A stretch of DNA of 64,000 bases from NCBI RefSeq assembly GCF_001971705.1, contig NZ_CP019327.1, positions 2,418,001 to 2,482,000 on the forward strand. The letters are read 5' to 3'. The DNA comes from Natronorubrum daqingense. Lineage in GTDB: Archaea; Halobacteriota; Halobacteria; Halobacteriales; Natrialbaceae. The translations under genes were made by a program, and so were the position numbers. Positions 42,613-52,706 of this stretch are shown here, piece after piece. A model generated the notes under the pieces. That model was not told where the DNA came from. It saw only the letters and a program-made list of their open reading frames with translations, and searched no databases. Numbering within the stretch: position 1 is the first letter of the stretch; the number at the start of each line of letters is the position of its first letter.

Positions 42613-44304
42613 TCAGCCACTCCTCTCCGCGTTCTCGTTCGAGTCGGTTCGTTTGCCGGCCGAGCGGTCGGCCTCGAGCGCTGCTTCATCACGTTCGTCC
42701 GGCTCGCCGTGTCCGCCCCCGCCGGGCGTCCTGACGGACACCCTCGTCCCGGCGGCGACGTCGACGGTCGTCTTCGCGGGCACCGACTCGCCGTCGATCA
42801 GGTTCTCGCCGGTGTCGCCGTTCCGCCCGCCGGCGACGCCCTTCGGCGCGTGGCGACGGCGTTCGGTCAGCAGCGACACCGTCGCGTCCGCCTCGACGGT
42901 GACGGTGCGCTCGAGTCCCAGTCCGCCCCGGAATCGCCCCTCCCCGCCGCTATCCGGACGCAACGCGTAGCGTTCGACCCGGAGCGGGTACTCGGTCTCG
43001 AGGGATTCGATGGGCGTGTTCAACGTGTTCGTCATCCCCACTTGCACGCCGTCCATCCCGTCGCGGCCCGCTCGAGCGCCGAAGCCGCCGCCGATGGTCT
43101 CGTAGTAGGTGAACGAGCCGTCGCGCGCACCGATGGTCAGGTTGTTCATCGTCCCCTGTCCCTGGGCGGGCACGCGCTCGGGTGCGGCCCCAGCGAGCGC
43201 GGTGAAGACGACGTCCGTGACGCGCTGGCTGGTCTCGACGTTGCCGCCGACCACGGCAGCGGGAGAGTTCGGATTCAACAGCGAGCCCTCGGGTGCGTGG
43301 ACGCTCACGGGCTCGTAGCAGCCGTGATTCGGCGGGATCTCGGGATCGGTGAGACAGCGCACGACGAAGTAAACCGCGCTCTTCGCGACCGCGATGGGGG
43401 CGTTGAGGTTGCCCTCGAGTTGCCCCGCGGTTCCCGAAAAGTCAACGTCGATCACGTCGCCGTCGACCGTCACGGAGACGCGGATTTCGATATCTTCGTC
43501 GGTGATGCCGTCACCCTCGAGGAGGTCGGTCGCCTCGTAGGTGCCGTCGGGGAGGGCCCTGATTTCCTCGGCGATCCGCTCGCGCGAGTAGTCGATGACG
43601 GCGTCGAACCCCGACACAACCGTATCCCGTCCGTGCTCGTCGAAGAGCGCCGCGAGCCGCGTTTCGGCGCGTTCGTTCGCCGCCAGTTGCGCCCGGAGGT
43701 CGGCCCGTCGCTCGGTCGGATTGCGGACGTTCGCGAGGATCAGCGACTGCACCTCCTCGCGGCGCTCGCCGCCCTCGACGAGCCGGGTCGGCGGGAGCCG
43801 CAGGCCTTCCTGGTAGATCTCCTGTGCCCCGGCGGGCATGCTGCCGGGGGTCATCCCGCCGACGTCGGCGTGGTGGGCGCGTGAGACGGCGAAGCCGACG
43901 ATTTCGGGTTCCTCGATGGCCTCCTCTCGGTCCCCGTTCCCCTCGGGGGCGATCGGCGACACCATCGTCACGTCCGGCAGGTGCGTCCCGCCCGTGAACG
44001 GATCGTTGAGCACGAAGACGTCGCCCGGTTTCGGGTCGTACTCGAGCACCGCGTCGACGGCCGCGGGCATCGCGCCCAGGTGGACCGGAATGTGTTCGGC
44101 CTGGGCGATCATCCGCCCCTCGGCGTCGAACAGGGCCGTCGAGCAGTCCCGGCGCTCCTTGATGTTCGGCGAGTAGGCCCCGCGGATCAGCGTCTGGCCC
44201 ATCTCCTCGGCGACGCTCTCGAGTTGGTTGCGCAGCACCTCGAGGGTCACCGGATCGATACCGTCGTCGGAATCGCTTTCGGCGTCGGTCGTGTCTCTCG
44301 TCAT
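42613..44304 (-). CDS. hyuB: Hydantoinase B / oxoprolinase family subunit
   Basis: The 563 aa protein has the HyuB signature: [39 protein letters not shown], then [38 protein letters not shown], and [15 protein letters not shown]. With HyuA it forms an ATP-dependent enzyme that opens hydantoin- or 5-oxoproline-like rings. The substrate is not set by the sequence. The start overlaps the hyuA stop by 4 bp. The C-terminal tail is acidic. Confidence 0.9.
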   Translation of the reverse strand: MTRDTTDAESDSDDGIDPVTLEVLRNQLESVAEEMGQTLIRGAYSPNIKERRDCSTALFDAEGRMIAQAEHIPVHLGAMPAAVDAVLEYDPKPGDVFVLNDPFTGGTHLPDVTMVSPIAPEGNGDREEAIEEPEIVGFAVSRAHHADVGGMTPGSMPAGAQEIYQEGLRLPPTRLVEGGERREEVQSLILANVRNPTERRADLRAQLAANERAETRLAALFDEHGRDTVVSGFDAVIDYSRERIAEEIRALPDGTYEATDLLEGDGITDEDIEIRVSVTVDGDVIDVDFSGTAGQLEGNLNAPIAVAKSAVYFVVRCLTDPEIPPNHGCYEPVSVHAPEGSLLNPNSPAAVVGGNVETSQRVTDVVFTALAGAAPERVPAQGQGTMNNLTIGARDGSFTYYETIGGGFGARAGRDGMDGVQVGMTNTLNTPIESLETEYPLRVERYALRPDSGGEGRFRGGLGLERTVTVEADATVSLLTERRRHAPKGVAGGRNGDTGENLIDGESVPAKTTVDVAAGTRVSVRTPGGGGHGEPDERDEAALEADRSAGKRTDSNENAERSG

Positions 44305-46361
44305 CGCTCGCTCACCTCCGTTTCGTCCGCCGCTCGAGTCATCACCAGCGTGCCGTCCGCGAGGATCTCGCCGCCCCAGTTCGGCGGGACGACGGTCGTG
44401 CTCTCGGCCTGCTCGAGGATCGCCGGGCCCGAAATCGATGCGCCGGACGCGAGCCGATCTCGGTCGTAGACAGTCGTCTCTCGGGGTTCGACGCCGGTTC
44501 CGGGGAAGTGTGCGTCCCGCGAGCCGAGACGGGCGTCTCCCGTCCCCTCGTGGCGGACGGTCGGTTCCGTTCCCGGAACCGTCGCGGTCGCGCGGAGGGT
44601 GACGACCTCGAGCGATTCGTCCATCGCGTAGCCGTAGGCTTGCTCGTGGGCTTCGTGGAAGCGCTCCGCGACCGTCGCCGCCTCGAACGACTCGTCGACG
44701 GGAACGGTCAACTCGAAGCTCTGTCCCGCGTAGCGACAGTCGGCGGCGCGTTCGACCTCCGCGGCGTCCCGATCGGACGCATCCGCAAGCACGTCCGCGA
44801 CGAGGTCGTCGTAGACGGACTCGAGGTCGGCCGGCTCCGCCCGATTTAGGCCGACGCCCACCGTCCGAACGGCGTCGTAGCTCTCGTCGGCCGCGAGGAG
44901 GCCGAACGCGGAGAGGACGCCACTCGGTCGCGGGACGACGACCCGATCGACCTCGAGCGAGTCGGCCAGCGCGACGGCGTGCATCGGTCCCGCGCCGCCG
45001 AAGGCGACGACGGCGAACTCGCGGGGGTCGTGGCCTCGTTCGACCGTCACCGCGCGGATCGTCCGCGTCATCGTCGCGTTCGCGACGCGGTAGACGCCCC
45101 GTGCGGCCTCGAGCGCGCTCTCGAGACCCGCTTCGTCTGCGAGTCGCTCGAGAGCGTCGTGAGCGGCCTCGACGTCGAGGGTCATCTCGCCGCCGAGTGC
45201 AGTCTCGGGGCCGATGTAGCCGAGGACGACGGTGGCGTCAGTGACCGTCGGCTCGGTCCCGCCGCGGCCGTAGCAGGCGGGGCCGGGTTCTGCGCCCGCC
45301 GAGCGCGGGCCGACGCGCAGCGCGCCGCCGGAATCGACCCATGCGATCGAGCCACCACCTGCACCGACGGTGTTCACGTCGACCATCGGCGTTCGGATCG
45401 GGAGCCCGGCGATCTCGGCGTCGGTCGTCCGCTCGGCTTGTCCGTCCCGAACGAGGCTCACGTCGCTCGAGGTGCCGCCCATGTCGAAGGTGACCAGTCC
45501 CTCGACGTCGTTGTCGTCGACGGTCGCCGCGGCACCGACGACACCTGCGGCGGGACCCGAAAGCGTCGTCGTCACCGCGTGCTCTCGAACGGTTTCGGGA
45601 TCGGCGATGCCGCCGTTGGCCTGCATGATCCGTGGTGCCGGGATTCCGGCGTTCTCGCTCTCCTCGACCAGCCGACCGACGTAGCGGTCGATCGCCGGCC
45701 GAACGTAGGCGTCGACGGTCGTCGTCGACGTCCGTTCGAACTCGCGGAACTCCGCGAGTACCTCGTGGGAGGCCGAGACCGGGATCGCGAGTTCCTCGCG
45801 CAGGACCTCGGTGACGAGTCGCTCGTTCTCCGAGTCGGCGTAGGCGTGGAGCAGACAGACGGCGACGGCTTCGACGTCCGACTCCCGCAGGATCGCCGCG
45901 AGATCTTGAATTTCGTCGGGATCGACCGGTTGCTCGACGCCCTCGGTCGTCGTCCGCTCCGCGACCTCGTACCGCCGCTGACGCGGAACGAGGGGGTCCG
46001 GCTTCTCAGCCTCGAGATCGTACAAATCCGGACGGTTCTGACGGCCGATCTCGAGGATGTCCCGAAACCCCTCGGTCGTGACGAGCGCGGTCGCCGCGCC
46101 GCCGCGCTCGAGGAGGGCGTTGACCGAGACGGTCATCGCGTGGGCGAACGCGTCGATCTCGCTGGGATCGACGCTCGCTCGCTCGCAGGCCTTTCGGATC
46201 CCCTCGAGCACGCCGAGTTGTTGGGGATCGGTCGTCGGCACCTTCGCGGTGACGAGGCGGTCGTCGACGGTGAGTGCGACATCGGTGAAGGTGCCGCCGA
46301 CGTCGACGCCGATCCGAGCGTCCGTTCCGGACTCAGTAGCCGTTCGTTCGGGAGTTCCCAT
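44301..46361 (-). CDS. hyuA: Hydantoinase A / oxoprolinase family subunit
   Basis: The 686 aa protein has an actin-like ATPase fold: RIGVDVGGTFTDVALTVDD near the N terminus, HAMTVSVNALLERGGAATAL, FDMGGTSSDVSLVRDG and GAGGGSIAWVDSGGALRVGP. These match HyuA/N-methylhydantoinase A. It is the first gene of the hyuA-hyuB operon. The starting region (46361) has a basic intergenic stretch of about 170 bp upstream. Confidence 0.92.
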   Translation of the reverse strand: MGTPERTATESGTDARIGVDVGGTFTDVALTVDDRLVTAKVPTTDPQQLGVLEGIRKACERASVDPSEIDAFAHAMTVSVNALLERGGAATALVTTEGFRDILEIGRQNRPDLYDLEAEKPDPLVPRQRRYEVAERTTTEGVEQPVDPDEIQDLAAILRESDVEAVAVCLLHAYADSENERLVTEVLREELAIPVSASHEVLAEFREFERTSTTTVDAYVRPAIDRYVGRLVEESENAGIPAPRIMQANGGIADPETVREHAVTTTLSGPAAGVVGAAATVDDNDVEGLVTFDMGGTSSDVSLVRDGQAERTTDAEIAGLPIRTPMVDVNTVGAGGGSIAWVDSGGALRVGPRSAGAEPGPACYGRGGTEPTVTDATVVLGYIGPETALGGEMTLDVEAAHDALERLADEAGLESALEAARGVYRVANATMTRTIRAVTVERGHDPREFAVVAFGGAGPMHAVALADSLEVDRVVVPRPSGVLSAFGLLAADESYDAVRTVGVGLNRAEPADLESVYDDLVADVLADASDRDAAEVERAADCRYAGQSFELTVPVDESFEAATVAERFHEAHEQAYGYAMDESLEVVTLRATATVPGTEPTVRHEGTGDARLGSRDAHFPGTGVEPRETTVYDRDRLASGASISGPAILEQAESTTVVPPNWGGEILADGTLVMTRAADETEVSER

Positions 46362-46534
46362 CGATATTCTCGGATTGTGTTGTCGACGATTTATAGTTCG
46401 TCCACTGCTCGCGACCGAGAGTTCCAGTCACGTTCGCTGAGACGGATTGCTGTACCGATGCACCGGCGCGACCGCAGGACGACTCGCGGTCGGGCCGGAA
46501 GTGGCTTACAGTAAACCGTCTGAGACGGCCCACC

Positions 46535-47089
46535 CTATCCAGTTCGATGCTCGACCGAGAGGGTTCCGTCGTCGACGGTGGCGACGAACATCGTCTCGAA
46601 CGTCGTGGGTGCAGCGCCGGTAGCGCTCCCCGGGTTGAGCAGCCGGATGCGACTGACGGGTCGGTCCTCGCCGTCGGCTCGGTGGGGGTCGTCGAACGTG
46701 ACGGTCGTATCGACCACCTGGTGGGTGTGGCCGGCGACGGCGACGAGCGTCGTCTCGGCGTCCGCGCCCGATTCCTCGCGGGCCGTCTCGAGGACGCGTT
46801 CGCGCCAGCTTCCCGACGAGCCGTCGCCGTGAGTGACGACGAACGTCACGCCGTCGATCTCGAGGGTGGCCGTCCGCGCCACGTCGAGCGTCGCCGGGTC
46901 CACGTTGCCGAGAACGGCGGTCAGTTCGCCGTCCGTCAGGTCGACGATCTGGTCGTACGCCCCGATCGACTCGAAATCGCCGGCGTGGATGGTGTGATCG
47001 GCCCGCTCGATCTCGGCGACGACCCACTCGGGAATGTCGGGTTCTCGAGTGGGCACGTGCGTGTCGGAAATGATCGCGATGCGGGTCAT
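46535..47089 (-). CDS. Calcineurin-like phosphoesterase (YfcE/MJ0936 type)
   Basis: The 184 aa protein has all metal-binding motifs: SDTH (near residue 8), HAGDFE, GNVD, THGD and GHTH. The size and motif spacing fit the small archaeal phosphodiesterases of the YfcE/MJ0936 group, which hydrolyse phosphodiesters with Mn or Ni. The natural substrate is unknown. It is divergent from the NUDIX-eIF2B-like gene, 233 bp apart. Confidence 0.9.
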   Translation of the reverse strand: MTRIAIISDTHVPTREPDIPEWVVAEIERADHTIHAGDFESIGAYDQIVDLTDGELTAVLGNVDPATLDVARTATLEIDGVTFVVTHGDGSSGSWRERVLETAREESGADAETTLVAVAGHTHQVVDTTVTFDDPHRADGEDRPVSRIRLLNPGSATGAAPTTFETMFVATVDDGTLSVEHRTG

Positions 47090-47322
47090 AGTGTTCGTTT
47101 GCCGGCCAGTCTCGAAAACTGTTCGTCTCTCCCCACACCGTTCGTCGTCGACGCCGAAACGCGTTCGTCAGCGGACGATCCCCGGTCGCCGGTCTCGTTC
47201 ACTCGAGGTCGTGCCAAGGGCAGCTGCCGTCCTCGAGAGACGCGTTCGGCCGCGAGGACGACCGACCGGGACGGCGAGTCGCTGTCGAAAGCGACACCAC
47301 TCCGGCCCCCGTCGGGACGAGT

Positions 47323-48672
47323 ATGTGCGCCGACGCTTCCGATGGAACGCACGTCGTCACCGCCTTTCTCAGACACCGGGGCGACATCCTCGTCTTGCGC
47401 CGCAGTGACGCCGTCGGCACCTACGCGGGCCAGTGGGGCGGCGTCTCCGGCTTCGCGGAGGGCGACCCCGACGAGCAGGTTCGGACGGAGATTCGCGAGG
47501 AGACCGGACTCGATCCCGGTAATTCCGTCACGTTCGTTCGCGACGGGCGACCGGTCACGGTCGACGATCCGGATCTCGGACGCGAGTGGATCGTCCACCC
47601 ATACTTGTTCGACGCCGACCACCGCGAGGTCGACCTGAGCGAGGAACACGACGCCCTCGAGTGGGTGTCGCCGACCGAACTGCTCGGTGGGTTCGGGGAA
47701 ACCGAATCGGACGAAGACGCCTTCGAGACGGTCCCGGAACTCTGGAGCGCCTACGAGCGCGTCGCACCAACCGTTCGATCGATCGCGGCCGACGACGAAC
47801 ACGGCGCGGCGGCCCTCTCCGTTCGCGCGCTCGAGGTGGTGCGCGACCGAGCGGGCCTGCTCGTCGCGGAACGAGCCGATTACGGGGACGATCCCGAGGA
47901 AGAGCGGGACGAACTCGCCGAACTCGCCGGGCGGCTGCTCGAGGCCCGCCCCTCGATGGCCGTCCTCAGAAATCGGGTGAACCGGGCGATGACCGACGCT
48001 GACGAACACGCGGTCGACGGCGCGGTCGGCGCACCGCACGTGCTCGAGGCCGCACTCGCCGGAATCGATCGCGCGCTCGAGGCCGACGACGCCGCGGCGG
48101 CGACCGCGGCCGAGCGCATCGACGGGACCGTCATGACGCTCTCGCGCTCGGGAACCGTCCTCGAGGCGATCCGCGAGGGGGAGCCGTCGCGACTCTTCGT
48201 CGCCGAATCCAGGCCCGCGCGAGAGGGCGTCGCCGTCGCCGAGGAGTTGGCCGCCGACGAGGCTCTCGAGTGTCCGATCACGGTTCACACCGACGCGGCC
48301 GCGGCCCACCTGCTCTCGAGGGAGGCCGTCGATCGGGTGGTCGTGGGCGCGGACACGATTCTCCACGACGGCTCCGTGGTGAACAAGGCGGGAACGCGAG
48401 GGATCGCGCTCGCAGCCGAGCGCGAGGGCGTCCCCGTTTCGGTCGTCGCCGCGACGGACAAGGTGTCGACCCGCGAGGAGATCAACCTCGAGTCAGGCGA
48501 TCGCTCGGCCGTCTACGACGGCGACGCGTCACTCGACGTGGCGAATCCGACGTTCGACGTGACGCCCGCCGACTGCATCGAGGAGTACGTAACCGAACGC
48601 GGTGCACTCGAGGACGAGGACGTCGGCGACATCGTGGCGGAACTGCGCGACCTCGAAGCGTGGCGCGAGTGA
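47323..48672 (+). CDS. NUDIX domain fused to eIF-2B alpha-like / ribose-1,5-bisphosphate isomerase-like domain
   Basis: The 449 aa protein has a NUDIX domain (about 10-125) with the box GFAEGDPDEQVRTEIREETG; the usual Arg of the REUxEE core is Thr, though the Glu residues remain. The C-terminal domain (about 150-445) belongs to the eIF2B/MtnA superfamily: TVMTLSRSGTVLEAI, RLFVAESRPAREGVAVA, and VVVGADTILHDGSVVNKAGT. At the position where ribose-1,5-bisphosphate isomerases have a catalytic Cys (TLSRSG here), there is none, so the domain is closer to eIF2B-alpha. The role may be sensing or hydrolysing a nucleotide, but this is inference. Confidence 0.8.
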   Translation: MCADASDGTHVVTAFLRHRGDILVLRRSDAVGTYAGQWGGVSGFAEGDPDEQVRTEIREETGLDPGNSVTFVRDGRPVTVDDPDLGREWIVHPYLFDADHREVDLSEEHDALEWVSPTELLGGFGETESDEDAFETVPELWSAYERVAPTVRSIAADDEHGAAALSVRALEVVRDRAGLLVAERADYGDDPEEERDELAELAGRLLEARPSMAVLRNRVNRAMTDADEHAVDGAVGAPHVLEAALAGIDRALEADDAAAATAAERIDGTVMTLSRSGTVLEAIREGEPSRLFVAESRPAREGVAVAEELAADEALECPITVHTDAAAAHLLSREAVDRVVVGADTILHDGSVVNKAGTRGIALAAEREGVPVSVVAATDKVSTREEINLESGDRSAVYDGDASLDVANPTFDVTPADCIEEYVTERGALEDEDVGDIVAELRDLEAWRE

Positions 48673-48927
48673 GTCGAGAAGCGATAGACGGAAACGACTC
48701 GAGTGCGGAGTGAGAGTGGCGGCAGTGACGAAGTGTTACCCCCACCGAGCCCCGTGTGACGAGGGTTTTTCCTGAGCCGCCACTTCCAGTTCTCGGAGTG
48801 ACAACACCCGTCAGTAGTTCCCGTCCGTCAGTCGATCCAGTCCGTCAATCGGTGACGATTCGCCGAGTGCACTCACGATGACGGGTTTTGCTCGGCTTGA
48901 TCTACAGGCGGAGCAGGCCGAGGCAGT

Positions 48928-49170
48928 TCACTGGTCTAAATCCGTTTCTCCGCCGTCGTTCGTTTCGGCGTCTTCGGTGTCCTCCGCGTCCTCCATTACG
49001 ACCGCGTCGGTGCTCATAATCTGGAGCGTCTCGTTCCCGCACGTACACTTGGGACCGTGTCCAGTTCCTATCGGCTGTATCTCTCCGTCAGGACCGAGAC
49101 GAACCGCGTGTGCCGTTCCACAACTCTCACACACCGCTGCTGCCCGTTGAGCCTCGTCGCGCTCGGTCAT
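48928..49170 (-). CDS. Small zinc-ribbon protein (DUF7130-like)
   Basis: The 80 aa protein has CESC near residue 14, and KCTCGNETLQI near 41, which may form a zinc ribbon. The C-terminal third is acidic and disordered. It resembles a haloarchaeal small-protein family. No role is known. Confidence 0.6.
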   Translation of the reverse strand: MTERDEAQRAAAVCESCGTAHAVRLGPDGEIQPIGTGHGPKCTCGNETLQIMSTDAVVMEDAEDTEDAETNDGGETDLDQ

Positions 49171-49340
49171 TTTGTCAACTATGGTTTGGTATAGGTTAAC
49201 ACTTCCCTCATGGGGCTGCGATGGTCGCGAAACGATTGGTTGGCGCGTCTGCCACGTTTCGACGACGGATACTGCCGGAGCAAGTCGTCGAATACCGGGG
49301 TCGGGAAAGGTTCATCTCTGATTCGTCCAAACACCGACCC

Positions 49341-50270
49341 ATGCACTTCGATCTCGAGCGACTCGGCGTTCACGACTCGGTCGCGTCGGTGTTCCCGCCG
49401 GCGGAACTGACCGATTTTCTGGCTGACCTTTCCGTCCCGGTCGACGTGATCGGCGACGACGAGATACCCGACTGCGACGCCGTCATCACCATCGAGCACC
49501 GCGACGCCTTCCTCGAGTGCGACTGGATCCACTCCATTCAGGCCGGTGTGGACCGGTTCCCCTTCGACGAGTTCGAGGAACACGACGTGATCCTCACCAA
49601 CAGCACCGGAATTCACGACCGCACGGTCGGCGAGACCGTCGCGGGCTACCTGCTCTCGTTCTCGAGGCGACTCCACGGCTACGCGGCTAATCAGCAAGAT
49701 CGGCGCTGGGTTCGCCCCGAGTGGGACGAGGCGTTCACGCTCCCCGGAACGACGGCCTGCGTCGTCGGAACGGGCACGCTCGGACGCGGCGTCGCGGAGA
49801 CGCTCGGCTCGCTGGGCGTTCAGGTTACTGGCGTGCGCCGTTCCGAGGAATCGGTTCCCGGCTTCGACGAAATCCACCCGAACGAGGACCTTCACACCGC
49901 TATCGCCGACGCCGAGTTCGTGATCGTGACGGTGCCCTTGACCGACGAGACCCACCACCTCTTCGACGCCGACGCGTTCGAAACCATGCGCGAGGACGCC
50001 TACTTCGTCAACGTCGCCCGCGGCTCTGTCGTCAACCAGCCCGCGCTGATCGACGCCCTCGAGTCGGGGGCCATCCGGGGAGCAGCGCTCGACGTCTTCG
50101 AAGAAGAACCGCTTCCCGAGGAGTCGCCGCTGTGGGAGATGGACGAGGTCATCGTCACGCCCCACAGTGCGGCCCTGACGCGAGACTACTTCCGCGACGT
50201 CGGCGAACTCGTCGAGACGAACGTCGGGAGGCTCGAGGCTGACGAGGCGTTCACGAACCGAGTCGTCTGA
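49341..50270 (+). CDS. D-2-hydroxyacid dehydrogenase
   Basis: The 309 aa protein has a Rossmann loop VVGTGTLGRGVAETL and the catalytic residues of the family. These are Arg in NVARGSVV, Glu in LDVFEEEPLP and His in TPHSAALT. It should reduce a 2-keto acid or oxidise a D-2-hydroxy acid with NAD(P). Haloarchaeal members accept several 2-ketoacids, so the substrate is open. The ATG at 49341 gives MHFDLERLGVHDSVASVF; the 40 codons before it look non-coding. Confidence 0.9.
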   Translation: MHFDLERLGVHDSVASVFPPAELTDFLADLSVPVDVIGDDEIPDCDAVITIEHRDAFLECDWIHSIQAGVDRFPFDEFEEHDVILTNSTGIHDRTVGETVAGYLLSFSRRLHGYAANQQDRRWVRPEWDEAFTLPGTTACVVGTGTLGRGVAETLGSLGVQVTGVRRSEESVPGFDEIHPNEDLHTAIADAEFVIVTVPLTDETHHLFDADAFETMREDAYFVNVARGSVVNQPALIDALESGAIRGAALDVFEEEPLPEESPLWEMDEVIVTPHSAALTRDYFRDVGELVETNVGRLEADEAFTNRVV

Positions 50271-50300
50271 GCCGATATCGAGTCGTGGCTCGTGCTCGCG

Positions 50301-51536
50301 TTACAGTCGCCCGTCGTCGCCTGACTGCGTGAATCGTCGGTAGGCGGCGGTACCGGCGAGGCCGAGGGCCGCGAGCGCGCCCGTTCCGGCCAGCAGTGGC
50401 GTCCGATTCTCTCGGACCGTCGCCCCGAACGCGTCGTCCGTTTCTGCGGACGTTTCGTCGTCGCTTTCGTCCTCGGGACCGGTTCCGTTTTCGTCGTCAC
50501 CAGCTTCGCCCTCGCTGTCAGCGCCGCCGGTTTCGCCCTCCCACACGTCGAGGTCGATCAGTGCCTCGCGAAGCGTCACGATCTCGAGATCGCGATCTTT
50601 CGCGGCCTGAATCGCGAAGCGGACGCGTTCGGGCGTCGTCTCGTCGAACTGGCTGTGGCCGACGACGATTCCGAGGTACTCACCGTCTGCGACATCGTCG
50701 TAGTAGGCTTCGATATCCAACTCACTCGCCGACTCCCCGTCGATACTCGAGCGCCCGAGTTCGTACGGATCGAGGTCCTCGAGGGCGTTCAGAGCGCTGT
50801 CGTCGCCGTTTGGAAACGCGCCGTAGTGGTCCCGAACGAGGTCGTCAGCGAGCCCCTCGCTGCGACCGAAGGGGGCGACGAACGCGTCGACCTCGACGCC
50901 GTACTCCTCGAGCGCTTCCTTCGAGCCGACGACCTCGTCGTGGATTCGGTCGTCGTCGAATCTGGCGAACGCCGTCTCGGCCTCGAACGACTCGCCGACG
51001 GGTTCTGCGAGCTCGAGGTAGATTCCGTCCTCGTCCTCTCCGCCGCCAGCGACGGCGTTCTCGACGGTTCGGTCGCCGTCGCTGACGACGATTTCATCCC
51101 CTTCGTAGTCGCCGAGAAAGCTGCCGTCGAGGGAGAGCCGTTCGTCCCCGGGTTCGGCGGGTTCGGTCAGAGAGAGGTTTCCGACGGCGACGTGGCTCGT
51201 AGAGTGGGACATGATTTCCCAGCCTTCGTCTTCCATCTCGCGCAGGTGCTCCGGAAGCAGTCCCCAGGAGGTGTCGATATAGTCTGGAACGGCTGCACAG
51301 CAGGCCGGGACGCCTTCGTCCTGATGAACTGGGTACGTGTCGGCCCAGTCTTCCCGCCAGCTATCGTCGTAGATGAACACGACTCGGCCGTTCGTTCCCG
51401 ATTCCACAGACCCGACGACTGCACCGGCTCCGACACCACTCCCCACGCCAGCGAGCGCGAGCGCCCCGGCCGTCCCGATCCGACAAACATCTCGCCGCCC
51501 CATGCCATCGATCGATTTCGACGAACTGTCGTCCAT
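50301..51536 (-). CDS. Secreted polysaccharide deacetylase-like protein with C-terminal anchor
   Basis: The 411 aa protein has a Tat-like signal (GRRDVCRIGTAGALALAG) and a deacetylase-type domain starting RVVFIYDDSWREDW. The second motif SHSTSHVAVG supplies two His metal ligands, and a later block is GIVVGHSQFDETTPERV. An acidic stalk (about 330-375) and a C-terminal helix LLAGTGALAALGLAGTAAYR with a basic end follow. It is probably exported folded and held at the membrane. The substrate is probably a surface glycan. Confidence 0.8.
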   Translation of the reverse strand: MDDSSSKSIDGMGRRDVCRIGTAGALALAGVGSGVGAGAVVGSVESGTNGRVVFIYDDSWREDWADTYPVHQDEGVPACCAAVPDYIDTSWGLLPEHLREMEDEGWEIMSHSTSHVAVGNLSLTEPAEPGDERLSLDGSFLGDYEGDEIVVSDGDRTVENAVAGGGEDEDGIYLELAEPVGESFEAETAFARFDDDRIHDEVVGSKEALEEYGVEVDAFVAPFGRSEGLADDLVRDHYGAFPNGDDSALNALEDLDPYELGRSSIDGESASELDIEAYYDDVADGEYLGIVVGHSQFDETTPERVRFAIQAAKDRDLEIVTLREALIDLDVWEGETGGADSEGEAGDDENGTGPEDESDDETSAETDDAFGATVRENRTPLLAGTGALAALGLAGTAAYRRFTQSGDDGRL

Positions 51537-51908
51537 ACTCTCGCCACCGTGTTATCTCCCCCTTATTATCTCGCGAGTAAGCGAATTTGTGCTACAGCGT
51601 ACTGTTCAGTGCGCGGACTCGAGGCTGAAATCGACAGCAGCGACGGGTAACCTGACGGCCGAAGCGGTGGCCGGGAACGCGGCTCGAGCAACGCGAGAGT
51701 CGCGTTCCCCGGGGAAGGGCAGGCTGAAACACAAACCCCGACCGCGAGCGAACGCAGTGAGCGAGCGGGCCGACGACTGATGCGGCGGGTCACGACGTGA
51801 CCCGGAGCGGAAGGAGGAGTGCTTTTGATCGAAATTTTACCGAGAGCCGACGCGCTGTGCGGCAGCGTAGCTGCCGTCAGCGCGAAACAAACGCAGCGTA
51901 AAATTTCG
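51537..51908. repeat. Gene-free stretch with several inverted repeats
   Basis: The 372 bp between the deacetylase and engB genes hold structure rather than a gene. There is a palindrome GGGTCAC/GTGACCC at about 51787-51803 and a GAGCGAACGCAGTGAGCGAG-type motif at about 51745. The strongest item is the long nested hairpin right after engB, listed separately. Confidence 0.6.
51830..51908 (-). terminator. Large nested hairpin directly after engB
   Basis: CGAAATTTTAC (51830-51840) and GTAAAATTTCG (51898-51908) are an 11-bp perfect inverted repeat that ends 1 bp after the engB stop. Inside it, CGCGCTG and CAGCGCG pair, and inside that GGCAGC and GCTGCC pair around GTA. Such a nested structure could end or stabilise the engB transcript. 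It could also be a dispersed haloarchaeal repeat. Confidence 0.55.
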
Positions 51909-52526
51909 TTAGAAGAATTTGAACAAATCGTCGCGCTGTTGTTCGTGGAGGTGCCCGCGGACGGCCTCGTTCAGGGCGTCGATCTGGCCCCGTTTGGCGG
52001 TGATGGGGGCGATAGTTTCTTGCCATTGTTTCCACGGCGGGAGGAGGCCGAGGCGATCACAGAGGTCGTTCAGGCGCTCGTCGCGGTCGTCGACCTTGTC
52101 CATCTTGTTGACGGCGACGACGGTGGGGACGTCCAGTTCGCGCAGGAAGTGGAACATCTCGACGTCGTAGGGAATCTCGTCCGGGCCCGAGTGACGGTCG
52201 ATGATGTCGATAACGCTCTTGCCGTCGACCACTAACACGGCGACGAGGATGTTGTCGGCGTTCTCCTCGAGATAGTGGACGATGTCGGTCTTGATCTGCT
52301 CGCGGTGGTCCTCGTGGACGCCGCTCATGAAGCCGAAGCCGGGCAGGTCGGTGATGACGAAGTCCTCGGCGTTCCAGTCGTAGTGGTTGGGCTCGCGGGT
52401 GACGCCGGGTTTGCCGCCGGTGTCGAAGCTGTGACCGGTCAGTTCTCGCATCAGCGTCGACTTGCCCACGTTGGAGCGACCGACGAGGGCTACTTCGGCC
52501 TCGCGGTCGGGTCGCGTCTCGAACAT
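51909..52526 (-). CDS. engB: Ribosome-biogenesis GTPase EngB-like
   Basis: The 205 aa protein has the TRAFAC GTPase motifs: G1 [12 protein letters not shown]2 GVTREP, G3 DLPGFGF and G4 NKMD. Length and order match the EngB/YihA family, which assists large-subunit assembly. The C-terminal end DDLFKFF is common to haloarchaeal members. The gene is single. Confidence 0.92.
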   Translation of the reverse strand: MFETRPDREAEVALVGRSNVGKSTLMRELTGHSFDTGGKPGVTREPNHYDWNAEDFVITDLPGFGFMSGVHEDHREQIKTDIVHYLEENADNILVAVLVVDGKSVIDIIDRHSGPDEIPYDVEMFHFLRELDVPTVVAVNKMDKVDDRDERLNDLCDRLGLLPPWKQWQETIAPITAKRGQIDALNEAVRGHLHEQQRDDLFKFF

Positions 52527-52706
52527 ACACCGCCGTAGGGTCGTGATGGGTTTATACGTGGTGCGTTCGCCTCGCTCGAGGCATGGCTCCGATGAGGGGC
52601 GCTATTGACCACCGACCCGACCAAGTAGCGCGCTCGAGGCGAGTATCCCATCTCAGCCTGCAGTAATACACTGGAGTTAACCCACACGAGGTGGTTACAC
52701 GGACCT

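Noticed and set aside
42337-43884. Long open frame of 515 codons on the plus strand opposite hyuB
   Set aside because: It is arginine- and glycine-rich with no family motifs and is the antisense shadow of the GC-rich hyuB gene, which has clear motifs.
44979-46514. Long open frame on the plus strand opposite hyuA
   Set aside because: It is a complement-frame artefact of high GC; hyuA on the other strand has all family motifs.
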